This document shows positions 42,260-51,994 of a DNA stretch of 64,000 nt, piece by piece (position 1 is the stretch's first letter; each line of letters opens with the position of its first letter). Source of the stretch: Mesobacillus subterraneus (GTDB lineage Bacteria; Bacillota; Bacilli; Bacillales; Cytobacillaceae). Where the stretch lies: contig NZ_JXIQ01000076.1 in assembly GCF_000934845.1 (NCBI RefSeq), positions 1 to 64,000 on the forward strand. The letters are read 5' to 3'. The position numbers were made by a program, and so were the translations under genes. The notes beneath the pieces are model-generated. The model worked only from the letters and a program-made list of their open reading frames with translations, did no database searches and was not told the origin of the DNA.

Positions 42260-42288
42260 ATTATAGTCTGAATTCTTTTATGGAGCAA
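42260..42288 (-). promoter_or_regulatory. metA promoter
   Basis: On the minus strand TTGCTC (42288-42283), a 17-base spacer and a perfect TATAAT (42265-42260). The leader is only about 35 bases, too short for a SAM riboswitch. Confidence 0.75.
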
Positions 42289-42399
42289 TTGGTTAAAGAG
42301 AAAATTTTATGACAAAATGATATTTTTTAGCTGATCGGAATTACCTGGTGGTAAAATATAAGATGGTAAGGACATAGATAATAGCTGGAGGGATTGGGA

Positions 42400-44088
42400 A
42401 TGGAAACGAAGGTTCAAGTTAAGTCAGATATTGAAATTGCCCGTGAAAGCCAAATGGACCCGATAGTTGAGATTGCAGCGAGCATAGGACTTTCTGGCGA
42501 TGATATCGAGATGTTCGGCAAGTATAAAGCAAAGCTGTCTACAGAAGCTTTGACGAAATTGAAAACAAAGGAAAGCGGCAAGATTATTCTTGTTACTGCG
42601 ATTAATCCAACTCCCGCTGGGGAAGGAAAATCGACAGTGACGGTCGGACTCGCCGACGCTTTAAATAAGCTTGGACAGAAAACAATGATTGCGATGCGAG
42701 AACCATCACTCGGACCGACGATGGGGATCAAGGGCGGCGCAACAGGAGGCGGTTATGCACAAGTGCTTCCAATGGAAGATATCAATCTACACTTTACTGG
42801 CGACCTGCACGCCATAACTACAGCCAACAATGCACTGGCTGCTTTGATTGATAATCATCTTCAACAGGGAAATAAACTGAATATTGACCAACGCAGAATC
42901 GTCTGGAAGCGGGCGCTTGATTTGAATGACCGTGCCCTGCGGAAGGTGATCATTGGACTTGGTGGGCCGCTTCAAGGAGTACCGCGGGAAGATGGATTCG
43001 ATATCACGGTAGCTTCTGAAATTATGGCAGTGTTATGTCTTGCAAGCGACCTGAAGGACTTAAAAAGACGTCTATCCAAAATGGTTATAGCCTATAATTT
43101 TGACAAGCAGCCAGTTACTGTCGGTGATCTAGGAGTGGAAGGCGCACTGACGCTTTTGCTGAAGGAAGCCGTTAAACCCAATCTTGTCCAGACGATTGAA
43201 CACACTCCCGCATTGATACATGGCGGCCCATTTGCTAATATTGCACATGGCTGCAACAGTGTCATCGCAACAGAAGCAGCATCAAAGCTAGCAGATTTTG
43301 TGGTAACCGAAGCGGGATTTGGTGCAGACCTCGGAGCTGAAAAATTCTTAAATATCAAAGCAAGAACTCCCGGAATCGATCCATCAGCGGTTGTCATCGT
43401 TGCTACCATCCGGGCGCTGAAAATGCACGGGGGTATGAAGAAATCAGACTTGAAAAACGAGAATATACAGGCCATACAGGCTGGTTTTACAAATTTGCAA
43501 AAGCACGTGGAAACGATTGCGAGCTTTGGATTGCCGTATGTAGTTGCAATTAATCGTTTTATTACCGATACAGAACTCGAAACAAATACACTTCAGGAAA
43601 TGTGTGAGAAAGCAGGCATACCAGTTGCGTTGACAGAGGTTTGGGAAAAAGGCGGTGCAGGTGGATTAGAGCTTGCTAAGACTTTGCTCGATGTGATAGA
43701 CAAACAGGAAAATAACTTTGCTCATCTTTACGATCTTTCCGATTCGCTTGAGGATAAAATCAAGAAGATTGCAACTCGGGTTTATGGTGCAGCTGGAGTC
43801 GAATTTTCACCAAAGGCTAAGAAACAACTCTCGGATTTTGAGGAATTTGGCTGGGGTGTGCTGCCAATCTGTATGGCAAAAACGCAATACTCTTTGTCAG
43901 ATGATCCGCAAAAACTTGGGCGTCCATCCGGATTCACCATCGCAGTAAGAGAATTGAAACCATCCGTTGGAGCAGGATTCATTGTTGCCATGACAGGGGA
44001 AGTGATGACGATGCCTGGACTTCCTAAATTGCCTGCTGCACTGAATATGGACGTGGATGAAGATGGGAATGCGGTTGGCCTATTTTAG
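42400..44088 (+). CDS. fhs: formate--tetrahydrofolate ligase
   Basis: A 562-residue enzyme that makes 10-formyl-tetrahydrofolate from formate, ATP and THF. The ATP-binding loop is [19 protein letters not shown] (near residue 65), and the conserved blocks [20 protein letters not shown] and [16 protein letters not shown] are intact. GGAGGG lies seven bases before the ATG at 42400; the TTG at 42394 overlaps that region. A terminator follows directly. Stand-alone gene in one-carbon metabolism. Confidence 0.95.
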   Translation: METKVQVKSDIEIARESQMDPIVEIAASIGLSGDDIEMFGKYKAKLSTEALTKLKTKESGKIILVTAINPTPAGEGKSTVTVGLADALNKLGQKTMIAMREPSLGPTMGIKGGATGGGYAQVLPMEDINLHFTGDLHAITTANNALAALIDNHLQQGNKLNIDQRRIVWKRALDLNDRALRKVIIGLGGPLQGVPREDGFDITVASEIMAVLCLASDLKDLKRRLSKMVIAYNFDKQPVTVGDLGVEGALTLLLKEAVKPNLVQTIEHTPALIHGGPFANIAHGCNSVIATEAASKLADFVVTEAGFGADLGAEKFLNIKARTPGIDPSAVVIVATIRALKMHGGMKKSDLKNENIQAIQAGFTNLQKHVETIASFGLPYVVAINRFITDTELETNTLQEMCEKAGIPVALTEVWEKGGAGGLELAKTLLDVIDKQENNFAHLYDLSDSLEDKIKKIATRVYGAAGVEFSPKAKKQLSDFEEFGWGVLPICMAKTQYSLSDDPQKLGRPSGFTIAVRELKPSVGAGFIVAMTGEVMTMPGLPKLPAALNMDVDEDGNAVGLF

Positions 44089-44106
44089 TCATCCTAATCA
44101 AATATG

Positions 44107-44134
44107 CCAGCCTTCCGTTTGGGAGGCTGGTTTC
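44107..44134 (+). terminator. fhs terminator
   Basis: CCAGCCT pairs with AGGCTGG around CCGTTTGG-containing loop, followed by TTTC. Confidence 0.8.
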
Positions 44135-44166
44135 TAACTTTCGGAACTTGGATTGGAGGGAGCATT

Positions 44167-44700
44167 TTGTTTGACCCAACAGCCTTTGAAAACATTAAAG
44201 TTGTAATCGAAGGAGAAATATATGATAGGGATTTGAGCGGAAAAATCAAGGTTGTTGATCGGAATGACTGGATCAATACGGCTAAGCTGTCGCGAAAGTA
44301 TGAAATTACTTTTACAGTGAACGGCTACAAGGAAGAAGAAATCGCAGCAATTCTGACTTTGGAGGCATGTTTGGAGAACCTTTCCGCTGAATTATTATCA
44401 AGCGGAAAGGCGAATCATCTTGCTGGATGCATAGTCGATATATCCTTTTCATTGCTGCATCGAAATGAAAAGCTTGTTTTTCAATCTATACAGGAAGATC
44501 TGGAAGAGATCTGGGGAAAGGACAGGGAGATCGTCCAATTTATCAAGACTACCCCTCTCGCAAAAAGTCAATTGGTCAGAAATTTTTCTACAGTATCATT
44601 TAACCGCCTTGTTTATGAGGAGCAGATGGATGATTTAACTGAAATGATTGACTATATGATTGACTCTTTGAAAAAACTAAAAAAATTATTAGTTGTATAA
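44167..44700 (+). CDS. hypothetical protein, 177 aa
   Basis: An acidic, mostly alpha/beta protein starting MFDPTAFENIKVVIEG, with alternating strands in the first half (VVDRNDWINTAKLSRKYEIT) and a helical C-terminal half ending YMIDSLKKLKKLLVV. No signal peptide, membrane span or metal motif. GGAGGGAG precedes the TTG at 44167. A frame from 44104 would start inside the fhs terminator, so it is rejected. I do not recognise the family. Confidence 0.7.
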   Translation: MFDPTAFENIKVVIEGEIYDRDLSGKIKVVDRNDWINTAKLSRKYEITFTVNGYKEEEIAAILTLEACLENLSAELLSSGKANHLAGCIVDISFSLLHRNEKLVFQSIQEDLEEIWGKDREIVQFIKTTPLAKSQLVRNFSTVSFNRLVYEEQMDDLTEMIDYMIDSLKKLKKLLVV

Positions 44701-44701
44701 T

Positions 44702-44736
44702 AATTCTTGCTTTCCCAGGCAGGAATTTTTGTTTTG
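44702..44736 (+). terminator. terminator after the 177-residue gene
   Basis: AATTCTTGC pairs with GCAGGAATT, followed by TTTGTTTTG. Confidence 0.75.
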
Positions 44737-44815
44737 TTTTCAGAATAACCTAGTATAACCTACTTCGTAAAATATTCTCGGATGTAAGGAAAAAATAGAA
44801 TTTTGGGGGGATTGT

Positions 44816-45664
44816 ATGGGAAAAATAGCTTGGGTTACAGACAGTACTGCCTATCTCGATGAGGACTTGCTGAACAATCCTGACGTCTACCAGGTACCAA
44901 TGACGATTGTTTTAGATGATGTTGAATACCTGGATGGCAAGGACTTAACTGCCAAAGAATTATACGAGAAATTAAAGTCAGTGAAAACTCCACCAAAAAC
45001 GTCCCAGCCGCCAGTTGGTGTTTTTATGGAATTATATGAAAAACTTGAGGGGAAATATGATCTGGTTTTCTCCGTTTTGATTTCCTCGAAATTAAGCGGA
45101 ACAGTTGCATCCAGTGTACAAGCAGCACAAGCTGTAAACATACCTGTCATCACTATTGACTCAAAAACGCTTACCTATCCGTTGACATCGCTCTTAAAAA
45201 GGGGGATTATTTTGGCTGAGCAAGGTGCAGAGGCTGAGGAGATTAAGGAACAGCTTGAAATCATTCGTGATTCAAATGAAACCTATGTGATGATTGGCAG
45301 TCTGGAACAGCTGCATCGCAGTGGAAGAATGTCCGGGCTGCAGTTTTATCTTGGCAGCATGCTCAACATAAAACCAATCATCAGCATTGAAGACGGTGCG
45401 TTGAAAACGAAGGAAAAGGTACGTAGTGACAAGAAGGCTCGCGAAAAAATATTTGAATATTTAAAGGCCTCCCATAAGAAATTCGGAGTAAGCGAAGTAT
45501 TTATCCTCTATGGACTTCACAAAGAAACTGCAGATGAATGGCAAACTCAGCTAGAAGGAATATTCCCGGATATTCGATTCTTTAGCTGCCCGATTGGAGC
45601 AGTAATTGGCGTCCATGCCGGTGAACACACGATCGGAATCAGCTGGAACACCTTCAAAAAATAA
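44816..45664 (+). CDS. DegV family protein (fatty-acid-binding)
   Basis: A 282-residue DegV protein. The fatty-acid carboxylate binders are in the N-terminal VTDSTAYLDEDLLN (the conserved DS) and SSKLSGTVASSVQAA, and the second domain has LEQLHRSGRMSG and the C-terminal GAVIGVHAGEHTIGI. The family (including FakB of Staphylococcus) presents fatty acids to a kinase FakA for phosphorylation. GGGGGG precedes the ATG. The kinase is not in this window. Confidence 0.92.
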   Translation: MGKIAWVTDSTAYLDEDLLNNPDVYQVPMTIVLDDVEYLDGKDLTAKELYEKLKSVKTPPKTSQPPVGVFMELYEKLEGKYDLVFSVLISSKLSGTVASSVQAAQAVNIPVITIDSKTLTYPLTSLLKRGIILAEQGAEAEEIKEQLEIIRDSNETYVMIGSLEQLHRSGRMSGLQFYLGSMLNIKPIISIEDGALKTKEKVRSDKKAREKIFEYLKASHKKFGVSEVFILYGLHKETADEWQTQLEGIFPDIRFFSCPIGAVIGVHAGEHTIGISWNTFKK

Positions 45665-45689
45665 GTGCTATTTGGCACTTATTTTTTTT
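45660..45689 (+). terminator. degV-family gene terminator
   Basis: AATAAGTGC pairs with GCACTTATT, followed by a T run; the first arm overlaps the stop codon. Confidence 0.85.
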
Positions 45690-45771
45690 GCCTAGCTCCG
45701 CCATTCCTTTTACTCTATTGCCAGCGGAGGAGTATGGTAAAATAAGTTCGACAGGAAAGTGGGTGCACGAT

Positions 45772-46416
45772 ATGAATGAGTTGATCAAAATCACGGAGGA
45801 ATTTGTGGAAAATCAGCTGAAGGGAGATTCTTCTGGACATGATTGGCATCATATTGACCGGGTTAGGAAGAATGCCCAGCTGATTTGGCGCAAGGAACAG
45901 CAAGGGGATTGGTTTATCATCGAAATGGCTGCCTTGCTTCATGATATACCGGATGATAAATTGAATGAATCGGAAGCAGCCGGATGGGAAAAGCTGGATT
46001 CGTTTTTGCAAAGCATAGAATTAGATCGTGACACAGCTTCAAAAATTAAGAGCTGTATTTCAACGGTGTCTTTTAAAGGCGGAAGGCAGCTTGAACTCAA
46101 CAGCATCGAAGCAGAAATCGTTCAGGATGCAGATCGTCTTGATGCCCTTGGTGCTATCGGGATTGCGAGGACTTTTGCTTTTGGAGGCAAGAAAGGCCAT
46201 CCAATTTATGAACCGAATTTTAGTATCAGAGGAGAGATGACACTTGAAGAATACAGAAATGGCAACAGTTCTTCGGTCCATCACTTCTATGAAAAGCTTT
46301 TGAGGTTAAAAGACAGGATGAATACAGCGCATGCAAAACAATTAGCTGAGGAAAGGCATCGGTTTATGGAGGGTTTTCTGGAACAATTTTATAGTGAATG
46401 GAATGGTACGGCATGA
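45772..46416 (+). CDS. ypgQ: HD domain nucleotide pyrophosphohydrolase (YpgQ)
   Basis: A 214-residue HD-superfamily metalloenzyme. HDWHHIDRV and LLHDIPDDKL hold the His/Asp metal ligands, and QDADRLDALGAIGIARTF is the third conserved block. The closest match in layout is B. subtilis YpgQ, which converts dNTPs to dNMP and pyrophosphate. I start at the ATG at 45772; a GTG at 45763 (after AGGAAAGTGG) is possible. The gene after it overlaps the stop by ATGA, indicating an operon with the ABC-F ATPase. Confidence 0.88.
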   Translation: MNELIKITEEFVENQLKGDSSGHDWHHIDRVRKNAQLIWRKEQQGDWFIIEMAALLHDIPDDKLNESEAAGWEKLDSFLQSIELDRDTASKIKSCISTVSFKGGRQLELNSIEAEIVQDADRLDALGAIGIARTFAFGGKKGHPIYEPNFSIRGEMTLEEYRNGNSSSVHHFYEKLLRLKDRMNTAHAKQLAEERHRFMEGFLEQFYSEWNGTA

Positions 46417-48293
46417 AAATGATCACGATTGAAAACGTGACAAAGACTTACGGAGAAAAAGAACTGTTCAACAGCATCAGCTTTACAATCGGCGAGCGGG
46501 AACGCATTGGATTGATCGGAGTCAACGGTACCGGAAAATCCTCTCTGCTGCGGATTGTAGCAGGGATGGACCAGCCGGACACTGGAGAGTTGTTTCTGGC
46601 AAAAGACTATAAAATATCCTTTTTATCGCAGCAGCCTGAAATGAATCCGGAAAAAACAGTCCTTGATCAGGTGTTCAGCGGAGAAGCTCCAATCTTGGAG
46701 CTGCTGCGCCAATATGAAATGATTCTTGCAGACTTAGGTCGAAAGCCAGATGACTTAGCAATTCAGCAACGATTTTATGAGTTGCAACGGAGAATGGACA
46801 GTTCTGATGGCTGGGATGCCAATACTGCAGCAAAATCGATTTTAATGCAACTTGGGATCTCGGATTTTACCCGAACAATTGCGGAGTTATCCGGTGGTCA
46901 GAAAAAACGTGTCGCACTCGCACAGGTATTGATTGAAGCTCCAGATCTGCTGATCCTCGATGAGCCAACCAACCATCTAGACTATGAAACAGTCAAGTGG
47001 CTGGAAGATTATTTATCCCGCTACTCTGGATCCCTTTTACTCGTTACCCATGACCGGTACTTTCTGGATAGAGTGACGAACAGAATTTTTGAACTGGACG
47101 GAGGAAACCTTTACAGCTATAAAGGCAACTATGCCAGTTTCCTGGAAGCAAAAGCGATTCGCGAGGAAAATGAAGCAGCCACAGTTGAGAAGAAGAAGAA
47201 CCTGTTCAGACAGGAACTGGAGTGGATCCGGAGAGGAGCAAAGGCTAGGACAACAAAACAGAAGGCAAGAATCCAACGTTTTGATCAATTGGATGAAGAA
47301 GTATCAAATGGTAAGTCAACTGAAAAACTGGATATCTCTTTAAGTGGGAGCAGGCTTGGAAAACAAGTACTTGAATTGAAAGATGCTACCAAAAAATACG
47401 AGGACAAACTTATTCTTAACGATTTCCATTTGCTCGTGAAGCCGGGTGACAGGCTGGGAATTATCGGCCGAAATGGAACAGGAAAATCGACTCTACTGAA
47501 TATCCTGTCGGGAAGAGTTGATCTTGATTCTGGCGAAATCATCACGGGCCAGACAGTTAAAATTGTCTATTATACACAAGAAAATGAAGACTTGGATGAG
47601 AATAAAAGGGTCATCGAATATCTGAAGGAAACGGCCGAAATGGTCCATACAACCGATGGAAAAATAATTTCGGCGGCACAAATGCTTGAGCGATTCCTAT
47701 TTCCGCCATACGCACATGGTACCTTGATCAGAAAGCTTTCAGGTGGGGAGAAACGTCGGCTCTATCTGTTAAAGCTGTTGATGGAAGAACCGAATGTGCT
47801 CCTGCTCGATGAACCTACTAACGATCTGGACACACAGACTTTAACGGTGTTGGAGGATTATTTGGAGGAATTTCCTGGTGTCGTGATCACCGTATCCCAT
47901 GACCGTTATTTCCTTGATAAAGTTGTTGACCTGCTGCTAGTATTGGAAGGAAATGGCCGGACAGGCCTTTATTACGGCAATTATACTGATTACCTGGAGA
48001 AACGTCCGAAAGCTGATTCTGTTTCTTCCCCGACGAAGAAAGAAAAGGTGGAGCAGCCTGAAAAACCAAAGAAAAAGAAATTAAGCTTCAAAGAGCAAAA
48101 AGAATGGGCGGAAATCGACGAGGAGCTTTCCAATACGGAAGCCCGCCTTGAAGAAGTGCAGACAGAAATGGTTAATATAGGAAGTGACTTTGAAAAAGGC
48201 CAGGCCTTGATGAAGGAGGCAGAAAAATTGAATGAACACCTAGAATACTTAATTGAAAGGTGGAGCTATTTATCTGAGCTCGTTGACGAATAA
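46413..48293 (+). CDS. ABC-F family ATPase (YfmR-like)
   Basis: A 626-residue protein with two ABC ATPase domains and no membrane span. Walker A motifs are GVNGTGKSSLL and GRNGTGKSTLL, signatures LSGGQKKR and LSGGEKRR, Walker B motifs LLILDEPTNHLD and VLLLDEPTNDLD. A linker with charged helices lies between and a C-terminal coiled coil (residues about 560-626) follows. ABC-F proteins act on ribosomes; the C-terminal extension resembles Uup/YfmR, which eases stalled translation. Its ATG overlaps ypgQ's stop. Confidence 0.9.
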   Translation: MKMITIENVTKTYGEKELFNSISFTIGERERIGLIGVNGTGKSSLLRIVAGMDQPDTGELFLAKDYKISFLSQQPEMNPEKTVLDQVFSGEAPILELLRQYEMILADLGRKPDDLAIQQRFYELQRRMDSSDGWDANTAAKSILMQLGISDFTRTIAELSGGQKKRVALAQVLIEAPDLLILDEPTNHLDYETVKWLEDYLSRYSGSLLLVTHDRYFLDRVTNRIFELDGGNLYSYKGNYASFLEAKAIREENEAATVEKKKNLFRQELEWIRRGAKARTTKQKARIQRFDQLDEEVSNGKSTEKLDISLSGSRLGKQVLELKDATKKYEDKLILNDFHLLVKPGDRLGIIGRNGTGKSTLLNILSGRVDLDSGEIITGQTVKIVYYTQENEDLDENKRVIEYLKETAEMVHTTDGKIISAAQMLERFLFPPYAHGTLIRKLSGGEKRRLYLLKLLMEEPNVLLLDEPTNDLDTQTLTVLEDYLEEFPGVVITVSHDRYFLDKVVDLLLVLEGNGRTGLYYGNYTDYLEKRPKADSVSSPTKKEKVEQPEKPKKKKLSFKEQKEWAEIDEELSNTEARLEEVQTEMVNIGSDFEKGQALMKEAEKLNEHLEYLIERWSYLSELVDE

Positions 48294-48390
48294 GATCGAG
48301 ATTTTATGCTCCATTCTCTCGCCCTAAATGCGATTGTTCTTATAGTATGATAAAATGGCTTCAATCCTGAAAAAATAAAGGGGTGAGAAT

Positions 48391-49521
48391 ATGAAGATTT
48401 TATCAATTGAACCAACGCCAAGCCCAAATACCATGAAAATCAATTTAGATGAAGCCCTCCCTATGGGCAAAAGCAATAATTATAAAAAAAACGAGGCCGC
48501 CGGGGCACCGGAGGTCGTGAAAAACATATTGGAAATTGAAGGGGTAAAAGGAGTTTACCACGTGGCAGACTTTTTGGCAGTCGAACGAAACGCTAAATTC
48601 GACTGGAAGGTCATTCTTCCTGAAGTAAGGAAAGCGTTTGGTGAAGAAGAACAGCAATCCGAAAATGATGCACTAAAAAGCAATGACCACTTTGGCGAAA
48701 TCAAAGTTCAGGTCCAGATGTATAAAGGACTTCCAATGCAGGTTAAGCTTACTGATGGAACGGAGGAGCATCGGTTTGGACTCCCAAAAATATTTGCAGA
48801 AAAAATCGGTCAGGTCCAGACTCCCGAAGATAATGTCGTAATGGTCCGAAGATGGAAAGACCTAGGTGTCCGCTATGGTGAATTTGAGGTGATTGGCAAG
48901 GAGGTTGTCGAAGAACTAATCGCCGCTTTCCCATCAGAAAGACTAGAGGATCTGGTCAGGTTAGCGAATAATCCAGGACAGGAAGCTCAGTTGAAAGCGG
49001 CAAAAAAGAAGGTTCGGATAATGGAAGCGGATCTGGACAATCCTGATTGGCGGATCAGATATCAGCTCCTTGAACAAATGGACGCCCCGACAATCGAAGA
49101 CCTGCCTGTACTTGAAAAAGCGTTACACGATGAGAAAGCATCGATACGCCGCCTGGCAACAGTGTATGTAGGAATGATAGAGGATAAAGAATCATTGCCT
49201 TTATTGTATAAGGCACTGAAGGATAAAACCGTTACGGTTCGGAGGACAGCAGGTGATTGCTTATCGGATCTAGGGTTACCGGAAGCCACGGACGCAATGA
49301 TGGAAGCTCTGACAGATCCAAGCAAGCTGGTCCGCTGGCGAGCTGCCATGTTCCTGTTCGAGGTTGGAGATGAGCGGGCATTGCCTGCATTAAAGCAAGC
49401 TGAAGATGATCCCGAATTTGAAGTAAGCATGCAGGTGAAATTGGCGATTGCCCGGATTGAGCATGGCGAAGAAGCTAAAGGGTCAGTATGGAAACAAATG
49501 ACAGAATCAAGGAATCGATAA
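48391..49521 (+). CDS. ypgR: YpgR, Nfu N-terminal domain plus HEAT repeats
   Basis: A 376-residue protein. Residues 1-90 form a Nfu/NifU N-terminal-like scaffold domain (MKILSIEPTPSPNTMKINLD). The middle (about 110-200) matches the 'virulence factor' domain with VVMVRRWKDLGVRYGEFEV. The rest is HEAT-like repeats (EKALHDEKASIRRLATVYVG, LPLLYKALKDKTVTVRRTAG). It is cytoplasmic and its function is not known. No Nfu C-terminal CxxC iron-sulfur domain is present. It stands between the ABC-F gene and brxA. Confidence 0.88.
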   Translation: MKILSIEPTPSPNTMKINLDEALPMGKSNNYKKNEAAGAPEVVKNILEIEGVKGVYHVADFLAVERNAKFDWKVILPEVRKAFGEEEQQSENDALKSNDHFGEIKVQVQMYKGLPMQVKLTDGTEEHRFGLPKIFAEKIGQVQTPEDNVVMVRRWKDLGVRYGEFEVIGKEVVEELIAAFPSERLEDLVRLANNPGQEAQLKAAKKKVRIMEADLDNPDWRIRYQLLEQMDAPTIEDLPVLEKALHDEKASIRRLATVYVGMIEDKESLPLLYKALKDKTVTVRRTAGDCLSDLGLPEATDAMMEALTDPSKLVRWRAAMFLFEVGDERALPALKQAEDDPEFEVSMQVKLAIARIEHGEEAKGSVWKQMTESRNR

Positions 49522-49602
49522 TCTACAAATAGATTATTGCGTTTGCGCTAACGAATATAGTATGCTAACACTGCAACCAATGTTTGGGAGGGATTATTAT
49601 TT

Positions 49603-50037
49603 ATGTCAATGGCATATGAAGAATATATGAAGCAAATGGTTAAGCCGATGCGTGAAGAATTGACTCGCACAGGTTTCAAAGAATTGCTTACTGCAGCTGA
49701 AGTAGAAGAGTTCATGGAAAATGTGCAGGGAACCACTTTGGTCGTTGTTAACTCCGTATGCGGCTGCGCAGCTGGTCTTGCCCGTCCATCAGCTACACAG
49801 GCCATTTTAAGAAGTGAAAAGAAACCAGATCATTTGATTACGGTTTTTGCCGGCCAGGATAAGGAAGCGACAGCAAAAATGCGTGACTATTTTACAGATC
49901 TTGAGCCATCTTCCCCGTCAATGGCGTTGTTGAAAGGAAGAGAAGTAGTGCACTTTGTTCCTCGTCATGATATCGAAGGCCAGCCAATTGAAGCCATCAT
50001 GGAGAATTTACTTTCGGCTTTTGAGGCGAATTGTTAA
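49603..50037 (+). CDS. brxA: bacilliredoxin BrxA (YphP)
   Basis: A 144-residue thioredoxin-fold protein with the active-site motif CGC at residues 53-55 (VNSVCGCAAGLARP). Bacilliredoxins remove bacillithiol from mixed disulfides on proteins after oxidative stress. The YphP/BrxA and YqiW/BrxB forms are alike; the ypgR neighbourhood favours BrxA. GGGAGGG precedes the ATG. Confidence 0.93.
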   Translation: MSMAYEEYMKQMVKPMREELTRTGFKELLTAAEVEEFMENVQGTTLVVVNSVCGCAAGLARPSATQAILRSEKKPDHLITVFAGQDKEATAKMRDYFTDLEPSSPSMALLKGREVVHFVPRHDIEGQPIEAIMENLLSAFEANC

Positions 50038-50110
50038 ACTTAACTGTAAGGTGCACGCAGCTTGCTATCTTTAATCAACCTTATTAAAGTGAATCAGATT
50101 TGCCAATCGG

Positions 50111-50143
50111 GAAGGGATGTCAATGACGTCCCTTTCTTTTTTT
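50111..50143 (+). terminator. brxA terminator
   Basis: GAAGGGATGTCA pairs with TGACGTCCCTTTC, followed by a T run. Confidence 0.85.
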
Positions 50144-50162
50144 CATCCAGGAGGTGTTTGTT

Positions 50163-50969
50163 GTGTTTGTGACTACTGCTGGCAGAACTGATGAACAAAT
50201 GACAGCTCAGGCAAAAATGATTGCGACCGAGCTTGGAACGGAATTTATTCCAAGGAAAAAAACATCCGTTTCCAAGCTTCAGGAACAGATAAAGGACGAC
50301 TGCCTCGTAGTAGGGAAGGAAAGGCTAGAGCTTTTTCCTTTAGGGGAAATCGAGCCGTTCTTTTTTCATCCGAATTCGGCGATGTTTCGAATCAAAAGAC
50401 TTATGAGTGGGGAACGAGATCCGCTAATTGAAGCAGCACAATTGCATGAGGGGATGAGTTTCCTGGATTGTTCGCTCGGTCTTGGTTCTGATAGCATCGT
50501 AGCCAGTTTTATTGTCGGTGAAAAAGGTTCTGTTACTGGAATCGAGGCAAGCAAAGAACTTTCCTATTTAGTGAAGAGAGGCTTGGACACATGGGAATCT
50601 GGAATCGAACCGATCAATCGGGCGATGCGAAGGATTCATGTAAGGGAAGGGTACTCATTAGGTAGCTTGAAAAAAATGGAGGATAATAGCATTGATTGTG
50701 TTTATTTTGACCCAATGTTTGATGTATCGATCCTTGAGTCGGATGGGATCAGGAGTTTAACAAAGTTTGCCGTTTATGAGGGGCTTTCGGGTGAATTGCT
50801 GTCTCACGCTACGCGTGTTGCCAGCAAGAGGGTGATTCTCAAAGATCATTTCAGAAGTTCAAGGTTTCAAGAATTCGGTTTCAGAGTAATCATTCGGAAA
50901 TCAGCGAAATTTCACTATGGGGTGATAGACAAAGACAGAAAAGGTATATTCAGTTTTGACGGACAATAA
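50163..50969 (+). CDS. class I SAM-dependent methyltransferase (YpiP-like)
   Basis: A 268-residue protein with a methyltransferase fold in the second half: motif I FLDCSLGLGSDSIVA (near residue 100) and the catalytic-type DCVYFDPMFD (near 180). An N-terminal domain of about 70 residues precedes it (MFVTTAGRTDEQMTAQAK). The family (YpiP) probably methylates RNA, but the target is not known to me. AGGAGG lies eight bases before the GTG at 50163; the upstream GTG at 50154 lies at the end of the ribosome binding site. Confidence 0.85.
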   Translation: MFVTTAGRTDEQMTAQAKMIATELGTEFIPRKKTSVSKLQEQIKDDCLVVGKERLELFPLGEIEPFFFHPNSAMFRIKRLMSGERDPLIEAAQLHEGMSFLDCSLGLGSDSIVASFIVGEKGSVTGIEASKELSYLVKRGLDTWESGIEPINRAMRRIHVREGYSLGSLKKMEDNSIDCVYFDPMFDVSILESDGIRSLTKFAVYEGLSGELLSHATRVASKRVILKDHFRSSRFQEFGFRVIIRKSAKFHYGVIDKDRKGIFSFDGQ

Positions 50970-51009
50970 ATAAGAAGTATTTACTGTCCGTCCCCATAAA
51001 CTTGACCAC

Positions 51010-51081
51010 TCAGTCGGCAATCGATAAATAAACAAAATAAGCTAAAAGAAATAGACTGACAGATAACGCTATCCACTCCAA
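51010..51081 (-). CDS. possible small membrane peptide, 23 aa
   Basis: An open frame starting TTG, MEWIALSVSLFLLAYFVYLS then IAD: a single hydrophobic helix. AAGGGGG lies eight bases before the TTG. It lies in a 315-base stretch (50970-51284) with no other gene. The short length makes chance likely, so confidence is low. Confidence 0.35.
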   Translation of the reverse strand: MEWIALSVSLFLLAYFVYLSIAD

Positions 51082-51284
51082 AGTTTTAACCCCCTTTCAT
51101 CAAGTCTCTAATCTTTCCTTTTTCCCATTTTAAAAAAGATTGAAACCTATCTTACACATATTCGCATAACAAGTTATAATGATAATAAGTATTGTCCTGC
51201 TTTTTTTAAAAATAGGACATGCTGTAAAATTTACTCCATGAAAACAGTTCACTATCTTTCTATTTATATAAGGATGTGATTAAA

Positions 51285-51866
51285 ATGCCTGCATGGCTCC
51301 GTAAATCGTTCGTTGTCATCATATCTCTTGTTACTTTTGGGTTGGTTTCTCCAGCGCAGGTGAATGGGTTTTTGACACCTACTGCGGAAAGAACGGATAA
51401 ATCAACAGCTGCTGAAACAGTATTCATAGATTCATTTGACGACAAATTAGATGAAGAGACGGAAAAGAATCAGTTTATTGACAGGACAGTGAGGGAAGCG
51501 GAACTTCAGTCTTTCGAGAAATTCGGCGGAAAAATTGGACCTGCGATTGAAAATGAATTTAGGCAGACAATCTTGCCGAACATTGAAAAGGCAATTGAAA
51601 TGGTAGCCGAACAATATCCGGGAGAAAAACTCAGTACCCTGCGCATTACAGAAATGCCTGGAGGCGGCGAGTCAGAAAAGATCTTTCATATTATTGGTGA
51701 CGATAACAAAGACATTATTCGCTTCCATGTCAGAAGGGACCAGCCGCCAAAGGATGGCCATTGGTTTAACTTTCATTACCATACCTATCACGACGGGTTT
51801 CAGAGCCATTATGAGCTGGGAAGAATCTACTGGGCCAAGGACACTCCTCCAAAATGGAAAAGCTGA
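51285..51866 (+). CDS. ypjP: YpjP family protein
   Basis: A 193-residue secreted or membrane-anchored protein: an N-terminal hydrophobic segment (FVVIISLVTFGLVSPAQVNG) and a hydrophilic domain with a His- and Tyr-rich end, FHVRRDQPPKDGHWFNFHYH. It resembles B. subtilis YpjP, located just before thyB-dfrA, as here. Function unknown. AAGGA lies 11 bases before the ATG at 51285; a GTG at 51276 is too close to it. Confidence 0.8.
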   Translation: MPAWLRKSFVVIISLVTFGLVSPAQVNGFLTPTAERTDKSTAAETVFIDSFDDKLDEETEKNQFIDRTVREAELQSFEKFGGKIGPAIENEFRQTILPNIEKAIEMVAEQYPGEKLSTLRITEMPGGGESEKIFHIIGDDNKDIIRFHVRRDQPPKDGHWFNFHYHTYHDGFQSHYELGRIYWAKDTPPKWKS

Positions 51867-51994
51867 CTCGCCTTTTTCCTGAATTTATCAGCCAGAAAGT
51901 AAGCAAACATATGGTATAATCTTAATAGATTCCTAATGTATGCTCATTTGTAGTGATTTATTCAGGAAATTCCCTAAAGAAAGGGGATATATGC

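Noticed and set aside
42219..42400. S-box (SAM) riboswitch upstream of metA
   Set aside because: The promoter lies only about 40 bases before the ATG and no S-box motifs are visible.
44104..44166. Upstream extension of the 177-residue hypothetical protein
   Set aside because: The extended start lies inside the fhs terminator hairpin; the TTG at 44167 has GGAGGGAG before it.
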